A DNA stretch of 64,000 nt from Marinobacter sp. es.048 (GCF_900188435.1 NZ_FYFA01000001.1:682001-746000), one strand, 5' to 3'. Shown: positions 17,701 to 25,928, counted from the stretch's first letter. Notes: generated from the sequence alone by a model not told the origin. Made by a program: numbers and translations.

Positions 17701-19309
17701 CAATGCTGGTGACCGCATCGGCCAGGATGTCCAGCTGCTTCCAGTCAGGAACCTGTTTGCCGTCCAGAAGCACATCGGTAATGTAGCGCTCTGCCGAGGC
17801 CAGCATACTTGCAACCCGGTCCAGCGGGATCAGGCTGAGGCCACCTCGAATGCTGTGCAGCAGGCCAGGGACATGCTCGATTTCCCGGGTATCCCATTGC
17901 GAGGCAATGAAATTGACGATGGCGGATTTGACCTGTTCCAGGGTGTTCCGCGACTCTCGCAGCAGAGCGCCGCTGGCTTCGCCCAGTTCCCGGGAGCCAA
18001 GGTTGATCGGCGCATCGGAGGTTTCGTCTGCGGAGGACTCGTGCTGACCTTCACTGTCCAGACCGGCGAGACTGGCTTCGACGTAAAGCAGCGCCCCGGC
18101 GATGTCCATCAGCGTGCCATCATCAACCAGCTCGGCCTGGGCGCTGAGCTTCTCAACCAACTCGACCTGCTCGGTGATCACTTTCCGCGGTATGCCCAGA
18201 CCCAGTACAGCCAGGGTATTGGCCACCTGACGCAGGCCCGGCAACAGGTCCTCAAGCTCACTGTTCTGTCTGAGCTCTGAGCGAACAAACAGATCCAGCT
18301 GATCTTTCAGTTTCGCAAGCTCTTCATTGAGCGCGCCGACAACGGAATGGATGGCATCCCGGCCGGGGCCGGACACTCTGGTACGGGCGGCATCAACATC
18401 GTCTTCTGACGGCAGCGCCTGGTTAAGCTGGTATGCATCCCGCAGGGCACTGACCTCTGGGGAATCCAGATCCCGGGCACGGGCAACATAGTAGAGCAGG
18501 TGTTTGAGCAGCGCTTCTGGTACCGGTTGCTGAAGGATATCGGCATGTTCGTCGGTCAGTCGGCGTATTTCACTGTCCAGTTCCCTGAGCAGGGATTTCA
18601 CCGCCGCATTCACCGGGTTTACGTGTGCCTGCAGTGTTTCCACGAATGCACTGGCCGCTTTCCAGAGTTCACCCCGAGGCGTTTTCTGGCACAAACGCAT
18701 CAGCCGTTGAATAACCTTCTGCATGTACTCGAAGTGGGCATCGAGATCCGCTTCCCGGATGACACCGGCCAGCGCGAACTGATACATCTGGCGCAGTTTG
18801 CGGATATGGCCCAGAACCGTCGGGTCCTGCAGGCGCTGGGAGACCTTTCCGGTCACGGTGATTCGGGATGGGCTCAGATCCGGTTTGAACAGCGAGGTAT
18901 CAGACAGCAGGGATTCGCCACGGGCGGCCCTCAGGTCGTTCAGCAGCGGCAGTAGCACCATTGGAAAATCGTCCTGGCTGCTGGCCAGATGCTCAAGGTA
19001 TTGGGGCAGTTGCAGGATGGCCTGCATCAGGACCTCAACGGCTTCGTTGGTATTGGCAACGGTTTCGTTGAGCACGGCCTGGGTGAGCTTCTCCATTTCC
19101 TCGGTGAGCAGGGCTGCACCGTAGAGCTCGACCATTTGCAAGGTGCCGTGAACCTGATGGAGATAATTCAGGCAGAAGCGCAGGCGCGCGGTGTCGTCAC
19201 GATTCTCGACATACGCTTCCAGTGCATGCTGACCCTGGGTCAGCGTGTCCTGTATCTCTCCCCGAACCCAGTCGAGGGCGATGCTGTCATGGTGATTGCC
19301 CATAACCAC
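11705..19309 (-). CDS. chpA: Giant hybrid CheA kinase ChpA with multiple Hpt modules
   Basis: Central kinase of type IV pilus chemosensing, 2534 residues, similar in length to Pseudomonas ChpA. Seven canonical phosphotransfer motifs (HTLKG) place their His at residues 655, 832, 994, 1316, 1497, 1662 and 1801. Two altered motifs keep His: HQVHG at 51 and HSIRG at 485. A tenth module near 1140 has lost it. Then come a Pro/Ala/Lys-rich linker (~1850-1910), a CheA dimerisation and ATPase region with LRNALDHGIEN near 2115 and GRGVGMDVV, a CheW-like domain and a C-terminal receiver with phospho-acceptor Asp 2464 (LLDIEMPRMDG). Predicted to phosphorylate PilG and PilH. Overlaps chpB by one base; 5 bases after pilK. 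Confidence 0.97.
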   Translation of the reverse strand: MVMGNHHDSIALDWVRGEIQDTLTQGQHALEAYVENRDDTARLRFCLNYLHQVHGTLQMVELYGAALLTEEMEKLTQAVLNETVANTNEAVEVLMQAILQLPQYLEHLASSQDDFPMVLLPLLNDLRAARGESLLSDTSLFKPDLSPSRITVTGKVSQRLQDPTVLGHIRKLRQMYQFALAGVIREADLDAHFEYMQKVIQRLMRLCQKTPRGELWKAASAFVETLQAHVNPVNAAVKSLLRELDSEIRRLTDEHADILQQPVPEALLKHLLYYVARARDLDSPEVSALRDAYQLNQALPSEDDVDAARTRVSGPGRDAIHSVVGALNEELAKLKDQLDLFVRSELRQNSELEDLLPGLRQVANTLAVLGLGIPRKVITEQVELVEKLSAQAELVDDGTLMDIAGALLYVEASLAGLDSEGQHESSADETSDAPINLGSRELGEASGALLRESRNTLEQVKSAIVNFIASQWDTREIEHVPGLLHSIRGGLSLIPLDRVASMLASAERYITDVLLDGKQVPDWKQLDILADAVTSIEYYLERLAEGIGENDSILRVAEDSLASLGFPVGAEPTWTETAAEEVPIVEPVEEQPETSDTAAPVGTKSSDSELLDDEILDIFVEEAEEVLETIHEFYPRLRQNHDDRESLTEVRRAFHTLKGSGRLVGATSIGELAWSVENLLNRVIDQTIRPTEDMFSLVDEVNARIPSLIREFKDGQTAGDVEELITRAEAMATTRRTDDDAMTEPETPEVEDTIADAGHEEQKIEAPIDEEATAEAVPEESFDDDDLIDDEILEIFVEEAGEVLDTIREYLPMLLRQHDDRSALSEVRRAFHTLKGSGRMVGALVVGELAWSVENMLNRVIDGSIFMNDDIASLLEDVTANLPALVEDFEKRRAPSVDTSNLEARANALANGEIPDASMMPTAESDGSEAVTEGETGTAGAETETAEEDAVDPVLLDIFESETETHLQTLKDFLSASGDKTTVTYTDDLSRALHTLKGSAHTAGIGPIAAVITPLERFVKESRAQNKRANRDVLSLIESACDFLTQGLAQIRENPQASLPGTEAFLEKLEQLTDETLRSHSEDAPRQHPQQAPSQLVQLFLNEGLDIVLDADRILDHWADNPGKMESLNPLRSELEQLTSGASQAGLGDVAALSGALKETYDEAARYDEAPDEAFFETVRAAHEQLINMMDQVAAGLATESSDDMVTALESLKRAPTGESQEPDAFEQEFTGDLEEIDLSFEIDETEVPASEEPAATEQPPLPEMSESDDDMDEELAEIFLEEARDLIDSTAEALQNWSENTGNLDILRLLQRDLHTLKGGARLADIPAVGDLSHELENLFEGLTEQRLSINDELSDLLFRCHDRLAGMVENLEAKEPPRPAPDLIGEIQAYMDNATGTRPVTNVASPEEESEPETDQEEQAPLPDVDESVDSDADAAGGDETEDGVADLSHLDPELLGIFLEEAYDLINSTGSALHTWTEDSSNLSIAAELQRDVHTLKGGARMAGVEPIGDLTHVLEDLFEKVAEGQLEASDSMNDLLFACHDRLAQMVEQVATQKPCPPADELVARVQSVLRGEATPSDDHEEEPEQPAAAERAEASAPEASEAPSLSETLTQASDDDLIGIFLDEGLEIYDAISECLDQWRDEPEELTGLTQLQQELHTLKGGARLSDVDPIANLAEAWSDALDPLISGSNNQKTLLSLSDRALISLKAMLNNLEEGNKLEPDTGLIEDFQAAHEVATEESAAPREDSEQEAIDPEVLEIFLEEAGEIMDQLEQLLDDWRKEPANHNFNQEVQRALHTLKGGARLSQLTQLGDKAHAFETRLIDLGGNAPDETQWQAITEDHDAIIALVSDIRKGYESGSGVPEPTKAEQPAPVPASSEPKKPEGSAPPAKAEKPVVPAPKPGKSPAKARKQAAEAQRAAQETIRVSAPLLDELVNLAGETSITRGRLEQQTSDFGHTLDEMAATIERLREQLRRMEIETEAQILFSAEKEHGPDYGDDFDPLEMDRYSSIQQLSRALTESSSDLADLRETLSDRVRDTETLLVQQSRINTELQEGLMKTRMIPFASMVPRLRRIVRQISGELGKKVDFDVRNPEGEMDRNILERMIAPLEHMLRNALDHGIENPTDRKKAGKPDTGEVTLSLTREGGDVVLRMIDDGAGIPSSVIRDKAIRQGMLREDEELSEREILQFILQPGFSTAQAVTQISGRGVGMDVVASEIKQLGGSLDIDSAVGRGTTFTVRLPFTVSVNRALMVSTGEDFYAIPLNTIEGIVRVSTYELEEYYKPDAPLYEYAGQEYRLQYLGSLLNSDHHPKLQGQALPLPVILVRGAEQPMALQVDNLMGSREIVVKSLGPQFSTVRGVSGATILGDGNVVVILDLPAMIRSDILSERQRLANLEKARESARYEEQATVVMVVDDSVTVRKVTSRLLERNGMEVITAKDGLDAVAQLQDHKPDIILLDIEMPRMDGFEVASFVRHDDNLRETPICMITSRTGEKHRERALAIGVNEYLGKPFQETELLETIERLTGRQ

Positions 19310-19314
19310 TCCGG

Positions 19315-20214
19315 TTATTCTTCGTCAGTCTGGCGCTTGATCCACGCCAGCACATGTTCCGAGGGGACTCTCTGTAACCCGGGAGGCTGCCAGTCGGTCA
19401 GCTCTCCCTGGCCCAGAACCAGCAACCCCCCGGGCGCCAGCCGCTCTGCAAGTCGCTTGACAATTTCCCGCCGGCGCCAGCGACGGAAATAAATCAGCAG
19501 ATTCTGGCAGAAGATAATGTTCATCCCGTGCATGGGTGCCTTATCAAGATCCAGAACATTCAGTCTGGTAAAGCACACCCTGTCACGGATGCTGTTCACG
19601 ATTTCTACGGTATTCCGCTCGGCCGGGCGGAAATACCGGGCTTTCATGTCTTCGTCCATTCCCAGCAGTTTGCGGGGATTGAACTGGCCGATCCGGGCCT
19701 TCTCGATCACCGGCTTGCTGATATCGGAGCCGGTAACACCATACAGCGGCTGCAACGCCAGCTGGCTCATGCATTCATTCAGCACCATGGCCAGGGTGTA
19801 AGGCTCTTCACCGGTGGAGCACCCGACACTCCAGGCTTCCAGGGGACGTTTCTTCAGCTGTTCCCTTGGCCGTGTCAGGACATAGTCGGAAACCAGCCGG
19901 AAAGCGTCGGGATCACGGAAGAACCGTGTTTCCTGAACGGTGAGCCGGTCCACCAGGGTTGACCATTCCCGGATCGCATCGGGCCCGGATACGATTTTTT
20001 CGTAATAAGCCTGATAGCTGCTGCAGCCAATTTCCCGCATCCGGATGCCAAGATTCGTTTCCAGAAACGAACGGCGCTCAGCCGACAGGGTAATACCGGT
20101 TCGGTGTTCCAGCAGGGTTTGCCACTGGCTGAACTGCGCCTCGTCCATATCCGGGAGTCGGCGCAGCGACCAGATGCCCTCGGCGGGTGACAGGTTGTTA
20201 TGCATTTGCGCCAT
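19315..20214 (-). CDS. pilK: Pilus chemosensory methyltransferase
   Basis: CheR-type SAM-dependent methyltransferase, 299 residues, predicted to methylate glutamates on PilJ. The N-terminal helical domain carries RLTVQETRFFRDPDAF; the SAM-binding motif is WSVGCSTGEEPYTLA; the late FCQNLLIYF is the family's acceptor-site segment. It sits between pilJ (27 bases) and chpA (5 bases), as in Pseudomonas. Confidence 0.95.
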   Translation of the reverse strand: MAQMHNNLSPAEGIWSLRRLPDMDEAQFSQWQTLLEHRTGITLSAERRSFLETNLGIRMREIGCSSYQAYYEKIVSGPDAIREWSTLVDRLTVQETRFFRDPDAFRLVSDYVLTRPREQLKKRPLEAWSVGCSTGEEPYTLAMVLNECMSQLALQPLYGVTGSDISKPVIEKARIGQFNPRKLLGMDEDMKARYFRPAERNTVEIVNSIRDRVCFTRLNVLDLDKAPMHGMNIIFCQNLLIYFRRWRRREIVKRLAERLAPGGLLVLGQGELTDWQPPGLQRVPSEHVLAWIKRQTDEE

Positions 20215-20241
20215 AAACCGTCAACAGCCCTGGAACGGAAA

Positions 20242-22317
20242 TCAGCCCACCACCGGAACGTCGCTGTCTTCCTCTTCTTCGTGATCAGCCACGTCTTCTT
20301 CCGGCAGGGTGAAGCCGGCAACGGAGGACCGCAGCTCGGACGCCATTTCTGCCAGGTTACCGATAGACTTCGCAGTCGCGTTGGTACCGGAAGACGTCTG
20401 GGACGTGATTTCCTGGATAACGTTCATGGTGTTGGAAATGTGCGCGGCCGACGACGACTGCTGACGTGCGGCGTTGGAGATGTTCTGGATCAGTTCCGCC
20501 AGAGACATGGATACGTTCTCGATTTCCTCGAGTGCGATACCCGCGTCCTGGGCCAGACGGGCACCACGGACCACCTCGGCGGTGGTGTGTTCCATGGAGA
20601 TAACCGCTTCGTTGGTATCCGACTGGATCGTCTTAACCAGCGCTTCAATCTGCTTGGTTGCCGCGGAGGAGCGTTCCGCCAGTCGCTGAACTTCGTCCGC
20701 AACGACCGCGAAGCCCCGGCCCGCGTCACCGGCCATGGAGGCCTGGATCGCTGCGTTCAGGGACAGGATGTTGGTTTGGTCAGCGATGTCGTTGATTAGG
20801 GATACGATGTCACCGATTTCCTGGGAAGACTCACCCAGACGCTTGATCCGTTTGGACGTTTCCTGGATCTGTTCACGGATGTTATCCATGCCGCGGATGG
20901 TGTTCTGTACCACTTCCGCGCCTTTCTTCGCGATCGCAACTGACCGCTCCGCAACCGCCGAGGATTCGGCGGCGTTCGAGGATACCTGGTCGATTGACAC
21001 AGCCATTTCGTTAACCGCAGCGGAGGCGCCGGCAATTTCCTGGGCCTGGTGCTCGGAAGCATCAGCAAGGTGCATGGCCGTTGCCTGCGTTTCCTGGGCC
21101 GCCGATGCAACCCGCACGGCGGTACCACGAATCGCCTGTACCAGTCCGCGCATCTGGTCGATCGCGTAGTTGATGGAGTCGGCGATGGCACCGGTGAAGT
21201 CCTCGGTTACCGTGGCCTCAGTGGTCAGGTCACCATCGGCCAGATCGGCCAGTTCGTCCAGCAGTCGCAGGATCGCGTTCTGGTTCTGCTCGTTCTGCTC
21301 CTGGGTAGTGGCCAGTCGGGCCTGAGCTTCGCGGTACAGGGCAAGACCGATGAACACAACAATCGCAACCATGGCGGCCAGGATGGCAAAGGCCAGGGTC
21401 GGGCTGATCAGTCGCGAGCCGGACTGGTTCCGGAAGTTCTCGGCCAGTACAGAGAGTTCGGAAAGCAGGATCTCGGAATTCTGGAAGATGTCGCTGGCAG
21501 CAGTACGAACCTTGAAGAGGTCGGGAGAGGCCTCAAGGATCGCGTCTACGTTCTGGGAAACGAACTGGAAAAGTTCATCGACAGCTTCGAGGCCGTAGAT
21601 GGCGTCTTCATCATTTACCTGTGAGATACCCATGGCCGGGTTGCCGTTCAGCTGGCCCTCAAGCACTCGCCCGAACAGACTTGCGTCGCGACCGAAACGG
21701 TCGGCGGCAATAACCGCGTCTTCATCACCGGAGAGTACGTTATTGACTGAGCGAACAATCCGCTCCGCCAGCAGTGACTGACGCTGGGCCAGTGCGATCT
21801 GTTCGGCGGGTGCGTCGTTGTCGAGCAGGATCTGTACGATATCGTCGTACTCAACCTGCAGCTGCGGGATGGTTTCGTTCAGCGTCCGGGCAACTTCGTG
21901 CAGACCGAGCACCGCATCCTGGGTGGAGAGGATGCTGTCGGCGTTTTCCCGCACGGTATTCCAGTTTTCCTGAACGCCACTCTGCTCGGCCAGTTGACTC
22001 GGCGGAAGACCGGTTTCCGGGTTACCCTCGGTTACGTTGGTCCAGAGCTGCTGGAATTCGTCACGGGAGCGGCGCAGCTGGTTGAAGGCCTCGGCGGTAC
22101 CGCCGGCAGCCTCAGTCGCGTTCTTCGCAATCTCCTGAGAGAGCACCCTCAGCTCGGCGGTGTTGGCGATGTATTCCTGATCGTTCTGGCTGTCTTTGTT
22201 GATAATGAACAGCACGACAACGAGCAGGATGGTGAGTGCGATCAGCGCGGCGATCAGGCCCGCAACCAGCTTGTTGCCTCCCTGTCCCATACTGAGTCTT
22301 CCGGCTCTGTTCTTCAT
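20242..22317 (-). CDS. pilJ: Type IV pilus methyl-accepting chemoreceptor
   Basis: Inner-membrane receptor of the Pil-Chp system, 691 residues. A hydrophobic segment near residues 17-40 and a second near 300-325 flank a long helical periplasmic region with two PilJ-type repeats. A HAMP region and the MCP signalling coiled coil follow, with the conserved hairpin tip (NILSLNAAIQASMAGDAGRG) near residue 530. The C-terminus is very acidic (EEEEDSDV) and has no CheR/CheB-binding pentapeptide. In Pseudomonas PilJ links surface contact and pilus tension to ChpA and cAMP production. The gap to pilI (91 bases) has no clear terminator. Confidence 0.96.
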   Translation of the reverse strand: MKNRAGRLSMGQGGNKLVAGLIAALIALTILLVVVLFIINKDSQNDQEYIANTAELRVLSQEIAKNATEAAGGTAEAFNQLRRSRDEFQQLWTNVTEGNPETGLPPSQLAEQSGVQENWNTVRENADSILSTQDAVLGLHEVARTLNETIPQLQVEYDDIVQILLDNDAPAEQIALAQRQSLLAERIVRSVNNVLSGDEDAVIAADRFGRDASLFGRVLEGQLNGNPAMGISQVNDEDAIYGLEAVDELFQFVSQNVDAILEASPDLFKVRTAASDIFQNSEILLSELSVLAENFRNQSGSRLISPTLAFAILAAMVAIVVFIGLALYREAQARLATTQEQNEQNQNAILRLLDELADLADGDLTTEATVTEDFTGAIADSINYAIDQMRGLVQAIRGTAVRVASAAQETQATAMHLADASEHQAQEIAGASAAVNEMAVSIDQVSSNAAESSAVAERSVAIAKKGAEVVQNTIRGMDNIREQIQETSKRIKRLGESSQEIGDIVSLINDIADQTNILSLNAAIQASMAGDAGRGFAVVADEVQRLAERSSAATKQIEALVKTIQSDTNEAVISMEHTTAEVVRGARLAQDAGIALEEIENVSMSLAELIQNISNAARQQSSSAAHISNTMNVIQEITSQTSSGTNATAKSIGNLAEMASELRSSVAGFTLPEEDVADHEEEEDSDVPVVG

Positions 22318-22408
22318 TTTCTGGCTCCCGGCCTCTTCAAGAAATTGGCAAGTTTGTTTTTTCGGGTTTCAGGCGGTCAGGGTGATGTTCCTGCCATTGT
22401 CACCACCC

Positions 22409-22954
22409 TTACCACTGTGCGACGTCCAGAAATCGTTCGTCCTCGAGCAGGTCGACGGCCGAAAACACTTTCCAGACTTCCTCGTTGCGTTCGTAGCCGC
22501 CTGAGACAAACGGTCGAACGTTTTCAGGTACGCCCTCGGGCGAATCCTTGAAACTGTCAGTCGCGAAGTACTGCATGCCCAGTACACTGTCGACCACCAG
22601 CCCGCTGAAAATATCGCCCTGTTCAACCACCAGCACGCGTCGCTCCCGTTGGCTTCGGGAAGAGCGGGGAATGTCGAAAAAGCCGGCGAGATCTACCAGA
22701 GGCAGAAGTCGGCCGCGAACATTGGCGGCGCCAAGCAGAAACGGGCGAACCCCCGGTATATGGGTGAACCGTGGGACATGGAGGATTTCAGTGACTTCGC
22801 CCATGGGGGCAACGTAGCGTTCACCTGCGAGAACGAAGCCGATGCCGTTCCACAGTTCAACGGCTTCCTGTTGTTCCGGCAGGCCGGCAGCCAGGGACCG
22901 GCTGCGTTCGGCGATATCCGTCAGAACGGCAAAAGGGGCGGTCTGGGCGGACAT
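22409..22954 (-). CDS. pilI: CheW-like coupling protein PilI
   Basis: A 181-residue CheW-domain adaptor, expected to join PilJ to ChpA. GIGFVLAGERYVAPMGEVTEI, RFTHIPGVRPFLLGAANVRG and LPLVDLAGFF are standard CheW elements. It lies 20 bases downstream of pilH and before pilJ, the same order as in Pseudomonas. Apart from an N-terminal extension of ~25 residues nothing is unusual. Confidence 0.94.
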   Translation of the reverse strand: MSAQTAPFAVLTDIAERSRSLAAGLPEQQEAVELWNGIGFVLAGERYVAPMGEVTEILHVPRFTHIPGVRPFLLGAANVRGRLLPLVDLAGFFDIPRSSRSQRERRVLVVEQGDIFSGLVVDSVLGMQYFATDSFKDSPEGVPENVRPFVSGGYERNEEVWKVFSAVDLLEDERFLDVAQW

Positions 22955-22974
22955 GCGTACTCCACGGTTGGGGA

Positions 22975-23337
22975 TCAGGCAATCAGACTGTTGATTGTTT
23001 TGATCAGGTCGTCTTCGTTAACCGGCTTGACCAGGTAACCCTTGGCGCCCTGGCGGGTGCCCCATACGCGATCAGTTTCCTGATCCTTGGTGGTTACGAT
23101 TACTACCGGGATGGAAGCGGTTTCCGGTGCGCGGGTCAATTGGCGGGTTGCCTGGAAGCCGTTCAGGCCGGGCATAACCACATCCATCAGAACCAGATCC
23201 GGGGTTTCGGCACGGGCCTTGGCAACACCGTCTGCACCGTTGTCGGCGGTCAGCACTTCGTGCTGGTGCTTTTCAAGGATCGTGGAAATTTTCTTAACCT
23301 CGGTAGGGGAGTCGTCAACAATCAGAATGCGGGCCAT
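22975..23337 (-). CDS. pilH: Response regulator PilH (stand-alone receiver)
   Basis: A 120-residue CheY-like receiver with no output domain. The acidic pair is in ILIVDDSPTE, the phospho-acceptor Asp in LVLMDVVMPG and the conserved Lys in GYLVKPVNED. In Pseudomonas PilH opposes PilG and tunes pilus retraction and reversals. The pair is 32 bases apart here. Confidence 0.95.
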   Translation of the reverse strand: MARILIVDDSPTEVKKISTILEKHQHEVLTADNGADGVAKARAETPDLVLMDVVMPGLNGFQATRQLTRAPETASIPVVIVTTKDQETDRVWGTRQGAKGYLVKPVNEDDLIKTINSLIA

Positions 23338-23369
23338 GGTTTCCTCGATGGTTCTTGGGGTCAGCAGGT

Positions 23370-23762
23370 TTACTGTTCCGCCTGTGGAACATACTGGCGG
23401 ATGGTGTTAAGCAGCTCATCCTTACTGAACGGTTTGGTCAGGTACTGGTCCGAGCCGACGATTCGGCCCTTGGCCTTGTCGAACAGCCCATCCTTGCTGG
23501 AGAGCATGATAACCGGCGTCTTTTTGAAGGAGGAATTGTTCTTGATAAGTGCGCAGGTCTGGTAGCCGTCCAGGCGGGGCATCATGATATCAACAAAAAT
23601 GATGTTCGGCTGGGAATCGGCAATCTTGGCAAGAGCGTCAAAGCCGTCAGTCGCGGTGATGACCTCACAGCCGACCTTTTTCAGAAGGGTTTCTGCGGTG
23701 CGACGTATGGTTTTACTGTCGTCGATCACCATGATCTTCAAATTCTCGAAGTTGTCATCCAT
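23370..23762 (-). CDS. pilG: Response regulator PilG (stand-alone receiver)
   Basis: A 130-residue CheY-like receiver, first gene of the pil-chp operon. IMVIDDSKTIRRT supplies the acidic pocket, IIFVDIMMPRLDG the phospho-acceptor Asp, and YLTKPFSKDEL the conserved Lys. In Pseudomonas PilG drives pilus extension and activates CyaB. The upstream 297 bases separate it from divergent gshB and hold the likely operon promoter. Confidence 0.95.
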   Translation of the reverse strand: MDDNFENLKIMVIDDSKTIRRTAETLLKKVGCEVITATDGFDALAKIADSQPNIIFVDIMMPRLDGYQTCALIKNNSSFKKTPVIMLSSKDGLFDKAKGRIVGSDQYLTKPFSKDELLNTIRQYVPQAEQ

Positions 23763-23836
23763 TGTCCAACTGCCTTGCGCTCAGCGACTGTCGTTATTTT
23801 AAAACGGGGGTTTTAACACAAACCTTAAGGTTCTTC

Positions 23837-23866
23837 TATAAACCCCGCTCATTTATAGATTATCAA
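23837..23866 (-). promoter_or_regulatory. Candidate sigma-70 promoter for pilG operon
   Basis: On the minus strand TTGATA (23866-23861) and TTTATA (23842-23837) are separated by 18 bases, roughly 75 bases ahead of the pilG ATG. The region is AT-rich, so chance matches are possible. Confidence 0.35.
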
Positions 23867-24059
23867 TGGCCGGATAAAAAGTATTAGTTTGTGACCAAAT
23901 GTACTTCTGCCCGCAACGTCACGTAACCGACTGAGGATTTCTCCGGATGCATTTGCAGCTCGGGTACAATACCATCTGGTTTCAAAGCATAGCACTTAAT
24001 GTCCGGTCCGCTCTGCAGACCGGTTCGTGTTTTTAACCCTCAGGAGTTCAGGAACGCCC

Positions 24060-25013
24060 ATGACCGTCAGACTCGGGATCGTGATGGATCCGATTGAAGA
24101 TATCCACTTCAAGAAAGACAGCTCACTGGCCATGTTGCTGGCTGCGCAGAGCCGTGGTTGGGAAATCGAGTATATGGAGCTGCCGGACATGTACCTGGAT
24201 GGCGGCCGGGCCATGGCCCATACCCGCGACCTGACCGTTCACATGGATCCCGAGAACTGGTACAGCTTTGGACCGAGCCAGGACCGGGCGCTGGGCGATC
24301 TGGATGTCATCCTCATGCGCAAGGATCCGCCGGTGGACCGGGAGTTCCTGATGGCCACCTATATACTGGAGGCGGCCGAGCAGCAGGGCGCACTGGTGGT
24401 TAACCCGGCGTCCACGCTCCGCGACTGCAACGAAAAGCTGTTCGCTGCACAGTTCGAGGACCTGACGCCACCGCTACTGGTCAGCCGTTCGGCTACCCGG
24501 TTCCGCGAGTTCTATGCCAAACACGGTGACGTGATCATGAAGCCGGTGGACGGGATGGGCGGCCATTCGATCTTCCGTATAAGGGAGAACGATTTCAATC
24601 TGGGGGTCATTATCGAAACCCTCACCAACTATGGCGCTCACCAGGCCATGGCCCAGAAATACATCCCGGAAATCAGCGATGGCGACAAGCGTATCCTGCT
24701 GATCGACGGTGAGCCGGTACCCTACTCCCTTGCGAGAATACCGTCCCACGGAGAGAATCGGGGCAATCTTGCCGCCGGTGGCCGGGGTGAAGGTCGGGAA
24801 CTGACTGCCCGGGATCGCGAAATCTGCGAGCGAGTTGCGCCAATGATTAAAGAGAAAGGCCTCATTTTTGTCGGCCTGGATGTAATCGGGGATTACCTTA
24901 CCGAAATCAATGTCACCAGCCCGACCTGCATCCGGGAACTCGATGCGGCCTTCGGGATCGATATTGGTGCTCTGTTAATGGAAGCAATTGCAAAACGCCT
25001 GGGCCAGGCATAA
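24060..25013 (+). CDS. gshB: Glutathione synthetase
   Basis: ATP-grasp ligase joining gamma-glutamylcysteine and glycine to make glutathione in the cytosol. 317 residues, the usual bacterial length. Signatures include VRLGIVMDPI at the start, RKDPPVDREFLMATY, VIMKPVDGMGGHSIFR in the ATP-grasp, RGNLAAGGRGEGREL and INVTSPTCIRELD. The ATG at 24060 has AGGA six bases upstream and matches family starts. It heads a plus-strand set, gshB-tonB-yqgE-ruvX-pyrR-pyrB-pyrC', the same order as Pseudomonas aeruginosa. Confidence 0.97.
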   Translation: MTVRLGIVMDPIEDIHFKKDSSLAMLLAAQSRGWEIEYMELPDMYLDGGRAMAHTRDLTVHMDPENWYSFGPSQDRALGDLDVILMRKDPPVDREFLMATYILEAAEQQGALVVNPASTLRDCNEKLFAAQFEDLTPPLLVSRSATRFREFYAKHGDVIMKPVDGMGGHSIFRIRENDFNLGVIIETLTNYGAHQAMAQKYIPEISDGDKRILLIDGEPVPYSLARIPSHGENRGNLAAGGRGEGRELTARDREICERVAPMIKEKGLIFVGLDVIGDYLTEINVTSPTCIRELDAAFGIDIGALLMEAIAKRLGQA

Positions 25014-25061
25014 TCCGGTAATGGCGACCGGGCAGGTTTAACGACAGGATCCGTATCAGGA

Positions 25062-25928
25062 ATGGCAGTTCAGGTAAGCGACTTCGACCGGTTTTCCTTC
25101 ACCCTTTTCATGGCGCTGGCGGTGCACGCCATCGTGGTTCTGGGGATTACCTTTGCGCCTGAGCCGCCCCGTTCGTCCGCCCAGACCATGGAAATCACCC
25201 TGGCCCAGTTTGACGACGAAGAAGCCCCGGAGAAAGCGGATTTTCTGGCCCAGACCAGTCAGAGGGGCAGCGGCACCCAAGAGGAGGTGCGGGAAATGAC
25301 CACGCCCCAACCGGCAGAAGTCAGTCAGCCGGAGGTGGCCCAGGTTCAACCCGAGCCGCCGGCCCAGACCGAGCCGCAGCCGCGCCAGGAAAAACAGGTG
25401 GTGCAGACCGAGAGTCCGTCCAGTCAGAAGGTTCAGCAGCCAGAGGAGCGCACTAGGCCGGAAGAGGAGCCTCTGCCGGTACGGGAGAAAAAGAGCCTGA
25501 TGGAGCGCAGCCTGGAAATTGCCAGCCTGGAGGCCCGCTTCGATGCCCAACAGCAGGCCTATGCCCGTAAACCCAGGGTGATGCGGGTTACCGCTGCCTC
25601 CACACTCAAGTCGACTAACGCCTGGTACGTTCAGAACTGGGTGAGCAAGGTTACCCGGGTGGGCAATATCAACTACCCGACCGAGGCGCGCAATGCCGGA
25701 ATCTATGGCACACTGAGAATGCTGGTGTCGCTGAAGAAGGACGGCACCATTAAAGAGGTGGCTATTCTGCAGTCTTCCGGCAGTACCGTGCTGGACGATG
25801 CGGCAATACGGATTGTCAGGATGGCCTCGCCTTTTGCACCGTTTCCGGACGAAATGCGGAAAGAGGTGGATGAACTCGAAATCATACGAACCTGGTCCTT
25901 CCAGCGTCGGGGGCTGACATCCGGATGA
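25062..25928 (+). CDS. TonB family protein (TonB3-like)
   Basis: A 288-residue TonB protein. One hydrophobic segment (~13-30) anchors it in the inner membrane; a long Pro/Glu/Gln-rich stretch (~50-150) would span the periplasm; the C-terminal domain shows YPTEARNAGIYGTLRMLVSL and SGSTVLDDAAIRIVR. Such proteins pass proton-motive energy from ExbB-ExbD to outer-membrane receptors. The gene in the same place in Pseudomonas aeruginosa is tonB3, which is needed for twitching motility, so its position opposite the pil cluster may be meaningful. No exbB-exbD neighbours. Overlaps yqgE by 4 bases. Confidence 0.92.
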   Translation: MAVQVSDFDRFSFTLFMALAVHAIVVLGITFAPEPPRSSAQTMEITLAQFDDEEAPEKADFLAQTSQRGSGTQEEVREMTTPQPAEVSQPEVAQVQPEPPAQTEPQPRQEKQVVQTESPSSQKVQQPEERTRPEEEPLPVREKKSLMERSLEIASLEARFDAQQQAYARKPRVMRVTAASTLKSTNAWYVQNWVSKVTRVGNINYPTEARNAGIYGTLRMLVSLKKDGTIKEVAILQSSGSTVLDDAAIRIVRMASPFAPFPDEMRKEVDELEIIRTWSFQRRGLTSG

